A stretch of 6,457 nt of DNA from contig CAJUHL010000084.1 of the NCBI GenBank assembly GCA_910586425.1, positions 1-6,457 of the forward strand, written 5' to 3'. Below the pieces are notes generated by a model, which was given only the letters and a program-made list of their open reading frames with translations, did not search any database and was not told where the DNA came from. The DNA comes from an uncultured Bacilli bacterium. GTDB lineage: Bacteria; Bacillota_I; Bacilli_A; RF39; UBA660. Both the position numbers and the translations under genes were made by a program. Positions 1 through 6,453 of the stretch are shown piece after piece (within the stretch, counting starts at the first letter, position 1; each line of letters opens with the position of its first letter).

Positions 1-3000
1 CTGTCAATGCTTTATCAGCAGGAGAAACGTACACAGAGCAGCAAACGCTGGATGATTTAAACACAGAAAACAAGATAAGTACGGAGGAATCTAATGCCAT
101 TTCTGCAGAAGTAGCAACAGATTCAAATGCATTAGAAGAAACATCTATATCAAATATATCCTCTAACGATATAGATTCTTCCAAAGAAAAATTAAATAAC
201 AATATATTGTTACAAAGAGATAATACAGAAGATGGAGAAGAACCATCCACCGACAACTGGGAATTAGGACTTGTTTTTTATGATTCTACTGTAGATAATG
301 GAAAAACGCCGCTTACTGCTATTGATTGGGATGCATCAGATGGCGGATATGGACAAGGCACTCCAAGAGTAATTACAGTACAGATAAATTATAAGAATAC
401 AAATACTGTGACGACTTATCAACCTGGGGAAGCTCAAATAGTAATTCCAAATCTTTTATACCCTAATGAGAGTGGAGCTCCTCAACTTAATACCAGTGTT
501 TTATTTGGAGCTAATGATGCAACTCATTCTGGCTATGATTGGGATATAAAAATGTATGATAGTAATGATCGTGTGACAACAATTTATAGTCCTTCTTATG
601 TTAAAAATTTGGTTTTAACTAATGCAAATACGATTGAGGAAAAATCAAATTTTGAAGGGAGTATAAAATTATCTTACACAATGACACCTTCCTCAGAAAA
701 CTCTACCACATTGGGTGGGGAAGTAAGTGAAGATGAATGTACACATACCCTATTAAAAAATCTCAAAGCCACGTTAATTTCTAATATAGAAAATGAAAGC
801 TATAAAGATATAGAAAGTAATGAAATAGTTTTTGACTATACAAGGACATACATTCATCCATGGCAAAGAGTAATTCCTACTATTGAAAAATCAGCATTAA
901 AGTTGCAAAAATCATATGATGGTTTAGGAGAAAATGCTGAAAAATATATTTGGGTATTTTATAAATTTCATCCAAGCAATGTTAGTAGTGTCTATTATCC
1001 ATATATAAGTTTAAAAAACTATGCTGTATATGATGTTTTTCCAACTGATTGTAAAGTGCTTTCTTTTCAGGGGAATCTTATAGAACCAGTAGAAACAGAA
1101 AGCGGAAAATATAAATTTACACGTTCAAATGCAGAATATACTGCTTCAGGAAGTTATTATGATCTTGGCGTATATGTTGGCTATCCAAGAGATAAATACT
1201 ATGATTCTGCTGGTAATGTCATTGAAGAAAATTTATCTGACAATGAATATATTAATGAAAATGGAAATTTAATTATTAGAAACACTGCTGATTTATACGG
1301 AATCTATAGGGATAGAGATGAAGAAGAATTATTAGATTCATCAACTGTAGAAATTGCTTTAAATGAATTTGAATTTCAATATTCTGGGAACCTGTATGGA
1401 ATAAACAAATTAGGAACTGGCTATTTAAGGTATCAAGATATTTTGGCAGAAGCTGAATATTCGTACTGCACATATTCAACTTATCCCACTGCCTATTATA
1501 CAGGCAATCCAATGACTTTAAAAATTGGTGATGATCTTTTATATGCTACAGATAAGACAGGTGGATATTCAAAGTTAGATGATAATGAATATTATTTTGG
1601 TTCCATAGGTTTTCCGACACTTTATAATGGTAATGGTCAGCAAATTTCTACCAATAAATATGATTGCGAGTTGTGGGTTAGATATGCAGAAAATTCAGAA
1701 TATACATTATATGATTCTTTTAAAAACTCTTCCTCCGAAAAAAGTTGGTCATTTACAAAAACAAATAAAGTTGTGGGATTTTATTTCATAATTAAAGATA
1801 TGAAAGAAAGCTTAGTAAAACCAAGTAGTTATTATCGAAGTTTTACTTGTAGTGTTAGATTTTTAAGAAAGGATATACCACAACAAGGAGAATTATACAA
1901 TTTTAACTATCTGCAAGTATATTTTAAAGATGGTGAAGGTAACTTAATTCTTCAAAATGAACCTGGGGCAGATTCTTATGGAAATATTTTTACATATGAC
2001 AACATTGCAACTTATGATCTAGAAACTTATGGAACATATATGCAAAGAGGAGTATGTAAACATACTTGGGATTATTATATTGTAAAAAATAGAAATAATG
2101 GATTAATTACATCCAAAGCAGGCGGCTATAGCAATATACAGGATGCAAAGAATGAAGTTTTTAAAGGTAGTTTTAATATTAGGTTAGATATAAAAGGCTC
2201 TTCTAATTTTAGTAAAGTATATCTTGATCAATATGATGAAGATGACACTATAAAAGGATTAGAAGTCTATGATTTGCTGCCGAAAGGAATGGAACTTTCT
2301 TCTACAAAAGAAGAAATTATTAAAAACTTATCGCTTTGCGGCTCTGGAAAAAATACTTCTAGTATTACTTCGATAAATGCATCGGATGTTTATCCTGAAA
2401 ATGATAGCAGTGGAGCTAATTATAGGGATATTCGTATGTACAATTTAGACGGAACCGCATATACATACAAAGAATTTCTTGACATACTAAAACGCAATAC
2501 TCAAGTTGAAATCATTAAAAATTGGAATAATACAGGAAGAACTTTATTAAAAGTAATAATAGATATCACAGATGAAAATATTATAATTGGGTGCAAGACA
2601 TATAATGATTCAAGATGGTATTTAGGTATTGGTCCAGTAATTAATTATGACTATGAAATTTCTTATGATTCCTATCAGGAATATGGAAATGTTTATAAAA
2701 ATCATGTATATGCTGAATTTTTAAATCCAAGCAGCAAGCAAACTTTAATCTCAGATAGTAATTATAAATCATCTTCCACAAGTGATAGTGGTTATTACGA
2801 TAAAGATGCAGTAGATATTAATGAAAATGGAAAAACCAATGATAGATTGTGCTATTCATCTGCTACGACAACCATAAATTCTATAATTAGTAGTCACCAA
2901 GATGTGCAGACTCAAGTACAAACCAGTAAAAGTAATTTTACTACGGATAAAGCAACTTCTGCGTATACTGAAGAATATACTTACAAGTTAAGAGTTCGTA

Positions 3001-5267
3001 CAGGACAAAATGCTGTTACTAATATGGTTATTGCTAATAATATAGAAATGGCTTATGGAAACAAGGATCATTGGCAAGGAAGTTTTCTGGGAATAGATAC
3101 ATCCTATATTGAAAATAAAACATGGAGAGTATATGAGCCAAAAAACGAAAATGCAGATGAAGAAGGCTATGTTACGAAAAAAGTAGTCGTGAAACCATAT
3201 TATTCTACAAATCCAGAAGAAACGGATCTTTATCTTTCGGATCAAACAATAGTAGAAGAAGATGGTAAAGAAGTAAGCAAAACTATTTTCAAAACAGATA
3301 GCAATGGAAATATTCTTAAAAACACTAATTGGAAAGAATATACAGATTCTGTAGATAAATCAACAGTAAAATCTTTGGCATTTGAATTATTGGATGTAGA
3401 GACAGGAGAACCTGCCGTTATTCCTGCTGATAGCTTGCTTTATGTTTTGGTAAAGATGCAAGCTCCTGATGATCCATATGAGGGTGATGATTCAATAAAA
3501 GACTTGCCCAGACCTTTAGAGAATGACATAAAAACCTACACATATAATAATTGCTGGACACAATGGAATCCTATTGATGAAGTCCTTAATACAAAAGTGG
3601 ATTTTGTTACAGGTATTAATTCTAATATAGTGCGTGTAAGACTTTTTGATTATTATGATTTAACGGTTAATAAGACTTGGGATGATGAGAATAATAGATG
3701 GGATTTACGTCCTGATAGTATTGATATTATTCTCAAAAAATCAGGCATAGAAATAGAAAGAAAACAGATTACAAAAGATAATCCAACGGTGATTTTTAGA
3801 AATCTTTTAATAGATGATTCAAAGTTATACAGTATTGAGGAAGAACCTTCTTTAAACTATGAAGCATCAATAGAGTATAACGAATTAGACGATTGCTATG
3901 AAGTCACAAATACTCTAAAAGATGATGCGTTTACAGATATTTCAGGAACTAAAACTTGGGTGGGAGATACTGAATCCAAACGTCCAGAAAGCATTACTAT
4001 TAACCTTTTAAAAGATGGAAAGGTTTATAGAACCACAACAACAAATGCAGATAAAGAATGGAAATATTCATTCGATAAAGTGCCTATTTATAATGCAGAT
4101 GAAACAAGATGTATTTATTCTGTAGAAGAAATTCCTATTGAAAAATATACAACTCAATATACAAATGGAAACGGAACTGATAACAGAAATGGTTTGGCGA
4201 TTAAATTTAATAGCCAATGTAGAACAGAAAGCGCAAACTATGACTATGTTGAAATATATTACAAGCAAGACGGACAGACTTTTAAATTAGGTAAATGGGG
4301 AGGAACAGCGCTTGCAGGTAAAACTGTGAATGTTCCTACAAAAGATTTTTACCTTTATTGGAGAACAGATGGTTCACAATGTTCTTATTATGGCTTTAGT
4401 ATTGATTCTATAGAAGCAGCGGAAGTTAGTGTAACAGGAACAACAGCGGCACTTCCTAATTATACAGCAACAGAACTGACAGGAACAGACTATCCAGAAT
4501 CACCCAATCATGGTAACTATGGAAATAATTTAAATATGTTATGGCATTATACAGGAACCTTATCCTCTGATGTGCCAGCAGAAGGATTATTCAATATAGT
4601 TAATACTTATGAAGGAGTAGATTCTGTTAATCTTAGTTTTGTAAAAGGGATAGAAGGAACAGATGAAGCCTTTGAAAAGCTGCAGCTTAAAAGGGATGAT
4701 TTATACAAGTTCCAAGTATCTATGAAAAATAGGGAAACAGGGGACACTATTTCTGTTCAAATAGATAATAAAAACACTGTTACTGTTAGAGAGGTTCCTA
4801 TTGGTACATATACGATCACAGAAAAAGATGATATGTACTTTGATTTTGTATCTATGGAACCTCTTAACTCTGTAGAAGGTGTTACTTTTGAAAAGGTCGG
4901 AAATGACTATGTACTTACAATAACAAAAGATGCCTCAGAAGAAGGGACTTTACAGATTAAAGTCAATAATAAAATAGAAACTGATAGACCATATGAGGAT
5001 AAAGAAGAAAAAGAAAATTTATTTAAATACAAAGATGAAAGCATAGAAATAAATACATATATTGTTTATTGGTATGATAGTAATGGTAATTTCATTAAAA
5101 CACCTGAAACAAGAACAGGCGCTGTTGGAACAACAATACATGCTACAACTGATGACAAAAATATATCAGGTTATAAATATGATGAATCTAATTCTTTAAA
5201 TATAGAGAGCATAATACTTTCTAAAAATGAAGGTAATAAACTAAAGCTATATTTTAATAAACTGTAA
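1..5267 (+). CDS. Giant secreted Cna_B/CUB/MucBP-like adhesin (5' partial)
   Basis: The frame is open from the window edge. The first full codon is at position 3 and the TAA stop at 5265-5267, so 1754 codons are visible and the true start lies upstream. A TTG at 207 could be taken as a start, but no ribosome binding site precedes it and the open frame before it reads like a signal-peptide end plus linker. Residues counted from position 3 give this order: signal remnant and linker 1-85; Tyr/Asn-rich beta-sandwich region about 86-1215 with DUF11-like motifs; Cna_B 1 about 1217-1306; Cna_B 2 about 1312-1536 with a CUB-like insert at 1397-1471; prealbumin-like domain about 1539-1659; Lys/Glu linker; MucBP-like domain 1684-1754. 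Such proteins are normally exported and act as stalks or adhesins stiffened by Lys-Asn isopeptide bonds. No LPXTG, transmembrane helix or positive tail follows, so the mode of surface attachment is unknown. The ligand cannot be read from sequence. The surface-protein class is secure; the adhesin role is inferred. Confidence 0.9.
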   Translation, partial: VNALSAGETYTEQQTLDDLNTENKISTEESNAISAEVATDSNALEETSISNISSNDIDSSKEKLNNNILLQRDNTEDGEEPSTDNWELGLVFYDSTVDNGKTPLTAIDWDASDGGYGQGTPRVITVQINYKNTNTVTTYQPGEAQIVIPNLLYPNESGAPQLNTSVLFGANDATHSGYDWDIKMYDSNDRVTTIYSPSYVKNLVLTNANTIEEKSNFEGSIKLSYTMTPSSENSTTLGGEVSEDECTHTLLKNLKATLISNIENESYKDIESNEIVFDYTRTYIHPWQRVIPTIEKSALKLQKSYDGLGENAEKYIWVFYKFHPSNVSSVYYPYISLKNYAVYDVFPTDCKVLSFQGNLIEPVETESGKYKFTRSNAEYTASGSYYDLGVYVGYPRDKYYDSAGNVIEENLSDNEYINENGNLIIRNTADLYGIYRDRDEEELLDSSTVEIALNEFEFQYSGNLYGINKLGTGYLRYQDILAEAEYSYCTYSTYPTAYYTGNPMTLKIGDDLLYATDKTGGYSKLDDNEYYFGSIGFPTLYNGNGQQISTNKYDCELWVRYAENSEYTLYDSFKNSSSEKSWSFTKTNKVVGFYFIIKDMKESLVKPSSYYRSFTCSVRFLRKDIPQQGELYNFNYLQVYFKDGEGNLILQNEPGADSYGNIFTYDNIATYDLETYGTYMQRGVCKHTWDYYIVKNRNNGLITSKAGGYSNIQDAKNEVFKGSFNIRLDIKGSSNFSKVYLDQYDEDDTIKGLEVYDLLPKGMELSSTKEEIIKNLSLCGSGKNTSSITSINASDVYPENDSSGANYRDIRMYNLDGTAYTYKEFLDILKRNTQVEIIKNWNNTGRTLLKVIIDITDENIIIGCKTYNDSRWYLGIGPVINYDYEISYDSYQEYGNVYKNHVYAEFLNPSSKQTLISDSNYKSSSTSDSGYYDKDAVDINENGKTNDRLCYSSATTTINSIISSHQDVQTQVQTSKSNFTTDKATSAYTEEYTYKLRVRTGQNAVTNMVIANNIEMAYGNKDHWQGSFLGIDTSYIENKTWRVYEPKNENADEEGYVTKKVVVKPYYSTNPEETDLYLSDQTIVEEDGKEVSKTIFKTDSNGNILKNTNWKEYTDSVDKSTVKSLAFELLDVETGEPAVIPADSLLYVLVKMQAPDDPYEGDDSIKDLPRPLENDIKTYTYNNCWTQWNPIDEVLNTKVDFVTGINSNIVRVRLFDYYDLTVNKTWDDENNRWDLRPDSIDIILKKSGIEIERKQITKDNPTVIFRNLLIDDSKLYSIEEEPSLNYEASIEYNELDDCYEVTNTLKDDAFTDISGTKTWVGDTESKRPESITINLLKDGKVYRTTTTNADKEWKYSFDKVPIYNADETRCIYSVEEIPIEKYTTQYTNGNGTDNRNGLAIKFNSQCRTESANYDYVEIYYKQDGQTFKLGKWGGTALAGKTVNVPTKDFYLYWRTDGSQCSYYGFSIDSIEAAEVSVTGTTAALPNYTATELTGTDYPESPNHGNYGNNLNMLWHYTGTLSSDVPAEGLFNIVNTYEGVDSVNLSFVKGIEGTDEAFEKLQLKRDDLYKFQVSMKNRETGDTISVQIDNKNTVTVREVPIGTYTITEKDDMYFDFVSMEPLNSVEGVTFEKVGNDYVLTITKDASEEGTLQIKVNNKIETDRPYEDKEEKENLFKYKDESIEINTYIVYWYDSNGNFIKTPETRTGAVGTTIHATTDDKNISGYKYDESNSLNIESIILSKNEGNKLKLYFNKL
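3..257 (+). other. Signal-peptide remnant and low-complexity linker
   Basis: The first visible residues are VNALSAGETYTEQQ. This resembles the c-region of a Sec signal peptide, with plausible signal peptidase I sites after V-N-A or after the following L-S-A. The hydrophobic core would lie before the window. Residues up to about 85 are rich in Ser, Thr, Asn, Glu and Asp, with almost no aromatics, as is common in spacers between a signal peptide and the first folded domain. The globular part begins near the NWELGLVFYDSTV stretch at about 258. The linker is clear; the signal-peptide reading depends on the missing upstream part. Confidence 0.6.
258..3650 (+). other. Beta-rich stalk/head region with DUF11-like motifs
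   Basis: About 1130 residues of the adhesin, rich in Tyr, Asn, Ser and Thr, with alternating hydrophobic patterns typical of beta-sandwich domains. The start (258 to about 850) contains GKTPLTAIDWDASDGG and a TYQPGEAQIVIPN segment, a style seen at the N-terminus of large clostridial Cna_B proteins. Motifs of the type 'V-x-D-x-(F/L)-P' preceding a turn occur at 1020-1061 (YAVYDVFPTDCKVL) and 2256-2297 (GLEVYDLLPKGMEL), as in DUF11-like repeat domains of bacterial surface proteins. A related segment with AVTNMVIANNIE lies at about 3009-3047. These suggest at least three diverged Ig-like modules. Boundaries are approximate and no catalytic motif is visible. Confidence 0.5.
3651..3920 (+). other. 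Cna_B domain 1 of the adhesin
   Basis: A standard Cna_B (Ig-like, prealbumin-type) domain of about 90 residues. It opens with the strand DLTVNKTWDDE, continues with RPDSIDIILKKSG and YSIEEEPS, and closes with YEVTNTLK. By family pattern, the residues for an intramolecular isopeptide bond are Lys1224 (codon at 3672), Asn1303 (codon at 3909) and the assisting acid Glu1280 (codon at 3840). Residues are counted from the codon at position 3. Such bonds make the domain resistant to stretch and proteases. The domain call is strong; bond formation is inferred from the motif. Confidence 0.85.
3936..4610 (+). other. Cna_B domain 2, interrupted by an insert
   Basis: The domain starts with ISGTKTWVGD and then has KRPESITINLLKDG, a WKYSFDKVP strand and YSVEEIPIEKY, all ordinary for Cna_B. 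The expected last strand does not follow directly. It appears about 150 residues later as FNIVNTYEG (about 4590-4616). Read this way, the isopeptide residues are Lys1317 (codon at 3951), Glu1376 (codon at 4128) and Asn1534 (codon at 4602). The intervening sequence holds the CUB-like module and a Thr/Gly/Asn-rich spacer. The domain is therefore about 225 residues instead of about 90, a nested arrangement. Confidence 0.75.
4191..4415 (+). other. CUB-like beta-sandwich module nested in Cna_B 2
   Basis: About 75 residues with the pattern of bacterial CUB-like domains: a first strand GLAIKFNS, then a TES...YDYVEIYY segment (the acidic-Asp-Tyr motif typical of CUB), a GGTALAGKTVNVP stretch, a YLYWRTDGS stretch and the closing YGFSIDSIEA. 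CUB domains usually bind proteins or carbohydrates, often with Ca2+ coordinated by the acidic residues; the Glu and Asp of the TES/YDYV segment are candidates. Two Cys (codons at 4218 and 4380) could pair after export, but this is a guess. The module sits between the penultimate and last strands of the host Cna_B domain. Confidence 0.65.
4617..4979 (+). other. Prealbumin-like (SpaA/Cna_B-related) domain
   Basis: About 120 residues following Cna_B 2. The features are VNLSFVKGIEG, a YKFQVSMKNRETGD strand pair, VREVPIGTYTITEKDD and a final strand LQIKVNNKIE. The 'V-P-x-G-x-Y-x-I-x-E' motif is the signature of prealbumin-fold stalk domains in Gram-positive pilins and adhesins. A Lys (in SFVKG) and an Asn (in KVNNK) are placed where an isopeptide pair would be, with the Glu of TITEK as the assisting residue, but the spacing is looser than in the two Cna_B domains. 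A Glu/Lys-rich linker of about 24 residues follows it. Confidence 0.6.
5052..5264 (+). other. C-terminal MucBP-like domain
   Basis: The last 71 residues follow the MucBP-type pattern: a strand YIVYWYDSNGNFI, then KTPETRTGAVGTTI, then ISGYKYDESNS, and a final strand LKLYFNKL that runs directly into the stop codon. MucBP and related modules occur as repeats near the cell-wall end of Firmicute adhesins, usually followed by a Pro-rich spacer and LPXTG anchor. Here there is a single copy at the very end. Mucin binding has been shown only for some family members and should not be assumed. Confidence 0.6.
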
Positions 5268-5310
5268 AATCCAGTTCTTGCACTTTCCCCATAAAAAGTA
5301 GAATAGAAAC

Positions 5311-5352
5311 AAAAAATAAGCCGTAGGCGTAAAACCTATGGCTTATTTTTTT
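5311..5352. terminator. Bidirectional intrinsic terminator
   Basis: The left arm TAAGCC-g-TAGG (5317-5327) pairs with CCTA-t-GGCTTA (5335-5345) around the loop CGTAAAA. The single internal position is a G·U pair on the + transcript and a C·A mismatch on the - transcript. Six A precede and seven T follow the stem, so either direction gives a stem followed by a U tract. It ends both the adhesin transcript, starting 43 bases after its stop, and the methylase transcript. It overlaps the last codons and the TAG stop (5336-5338) of the methylase gene. The 43 bases between the adhesin stop and the hairpin show no other feature. Confidence 0.88.
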
Positions 5353-6370
5353 GAATCAAAATTCGCTTGTATAAGACTTTTAAGAATCCCTCCACATTAT
5401 CGGCGGCATAGTAAGCTCCGTCCTCTGGTGGTTCGGAAAGTAAAAGCACAGCAGAAGTATTTGTACTGCTACCACCTTTATGAGTGCCAGTCATACGAAC
5501 AGGATTGATATATTTCTTGGTAGGGGATGCCTCAAATGCATCTGATCCAGTTGTTATCCCTAAAATTTTAAATTGTCCTGGGTTATATTTGGCGATAAAG
5601 GTAACAGGTACACCCATGACACCATCATAATCACAGGGAATCTCAGAGAGCTTATTGACATTGATTGCATCGTAATTGTCATAGTGGGGATATTTTTCAG
5701 AAGAATATTGAGCTGTTAGAGCTAAGTTGGGAAATTCTCTTTCTGTAGGAATGTTGGTAAACCATGCAATATTTCCAATAGTAGCATATTTATGACCATC
5801 CGAATCAACACGAGTTACGCCTATATCATAATCATCAGGGATTCTAAAGCGTTGGTGTTGGTTATTGGAACTGATCCAGATCTGGCGGCTTTTTATGAGA
5901 GGAAATACATCTCTATAGCCGACAGCGTTAAGACTTCCGATAATAATAAACCTTTTATCATATTTTATGAGCTGTGAGATGTATTCTCTGAACAGGGAAA
6001 ATGGAGGATTGGTTACTACTATATCCGCTTCTTTCAAAATCTCTATACATTCAGGACTTCTAAAATCTCCGTCACTGATGAGGGGAGTTTTTACTGGCTC
6101 ATCATCCCCAGCATTTAACTCATACTTATATGTAGACTTTCCAGAATCATAATAGGTGGCTATGAGCTTCTTAATTCCATATTCCTTAAAATGTGCCTTG
6201 AAATATTTCCAGAAGTTAGAAAATTCTGGATTGTCACAGTTGCAATAGATGATTTTTCCTCTAAAGCGTTTCTTATAGTGCTGGAGTTCTGCCTCTATGT
6301 CAGGGAGCAAGGTATAAAACTCGTCATTTTTTCTTCTTTTTGAATCATTCAAATTTTTGTTCTTTTCCAT
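5336..6370 (-). CDS. EcoRI-family adenine-specific DNA methyltransferase
   Basis: Predicted to transfer a methyl group from S-adenosylmethionine to N6 of adenine in a specific DNA site. Visible over 344 residues: KNDEFYT at 14-20, as at the N-terminus of this family; GKIIYCNCDNPEFSNFWKYF at 38-57, the expected first strand and cofactor-side region; GDFRSPECIEIL at 101-112; the catalytic NPPF at 121-124 preceded by ADIVVT; and the conserved MGVPVTFIAKYNPGQF segment in the C-terminal half. Length fits the family (M.EcoRI is about 326 residues). The start at 6370 is chosen because AAAGGA lies 10 bases upstream and the protein then begins MEKNKNLNDSKRRKNDEF, as relatives do. The same frame stays open to an ATG at 6457, but that extension runs through a terminator hairpin and has no family-like sequence. 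No restriction enzyme is visible, so it may be an orphan; upstream genes are outside the window. Site specificity is not readable from sequence. Confidence 0.93.
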   Translation of the reverse strand: MEKNKNLNDSKRRKNDEFYTLLPDIEAELQHYKKRFRGKIIYCNCDNPEFSNFWKYFKAHFKEYGIKKLIATYYDSGKSTYKYELNAGDDEPVKTPLISDGDFRSPECIEILKEADIVVTNPPFSLFREYISQLIKYDKRFIIIGSLNAVGYRDVFPLIKSRQIWISSNNQHQRFRIPDDYDIGVTRVDSDGHKYATIGNIAWFTNIPTEREFPNLALTAQYSSEKYPHYDNYDAINVNKLSEIPCDYDGVMGVPVTFIAKYNPGQFKILGITTGSDAFEASPTKKYINPVRMTGTHKGGSSTNTSAVLLLSEPPEDGAYYAADNVEGFLKVLYKRILIQKNKP

Positions 6371-6380
6371 ATATATTAAT

Positions 6381-6386
6381 TCCTTT
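6381..6386 (-). promoter_or_regulatory. Ribosome binding site of the methylase
   Basis: On the minus strand the sequence reads AAAGGA, 10 bases (ATTAATATAT) before the ATG at 6370. It decides the start: the alternative in-frame ATG at the window edge has no visible site because its upstream region is missing. No -35/-10 promoter pair is recognisable in the 36 bases between the upstream hairpin and this start. Confidence 0.75.
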
Positions 6387-6406
6387 CTTTGTTTGGTTTT
6401 GAACAC

Positions 6407-6453
6407 AAAAAAAGAGCATTGAGAGGTAGCTCGTAAGCTGCGCTCAATGCTCT
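6407..6453 (-). terminator. Terminator or attenuator hairpin before the methylase
   Basis: An 11-base perfect inverted repeat, AGAGCATTGAG (6413-6423) against CTCAATGCTCT (6443-6453), encloses a second small stem, AGCT-UACG-AGCT on the minus-strand RNA, with a UNCG-type tetraloop. A run of seven T follows on the minus strand only, so it terminates transcripts moving towards the methylase. It either ends an unseen upstream minus-strand gene or acts as an attenuator in the methylase leader. The absence of a promoter between it and the methylase start leaves both options open. Confidence 0.8.

Noticed and set aside
207..209. TTG as start codon of the adhesin
   Set aside because: The frame is open upstream to the window edge with signal-peptide-like sequence, and no ribosome binding site precedes the TTG.
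1276..1512. 78-codon minus-strand open frame inside the adhesin
   Set aside because: It lies opposite a long coding frame, shows no ribosome binding site or recognisable protein pattern, and its Leu/Ile-rich composition is what the reverse of Asn/Asp/Glu codons gives.
2988..3245. 85-codon minus-strand open frame with a membrane-protein look
   Set aside because: Its Phe/Ile/Cys-rich hydrophobic sequence comes from reading Lys/Glu/Asn-rich codons backwards; there is no independent support.
4068..4268. 66-codon minus-strand open frame opposite Cna_B 2
   Set aside because: It is antisense to well-recognised domain sequence and has no start signals.
5268..5310. Possible attachment site or lost anchor sequence after the adhesin stop
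   Set aside because: No direct repeat, LPXTG-like coding or other structure is visible in these 43 bases.
5792..6152. Two overlapping 61-codon plus-strand open frames opposite the methylase
   Set aside because: Both are antisense to conserved methylase motifs, including NPPF, and resemble no known protein.
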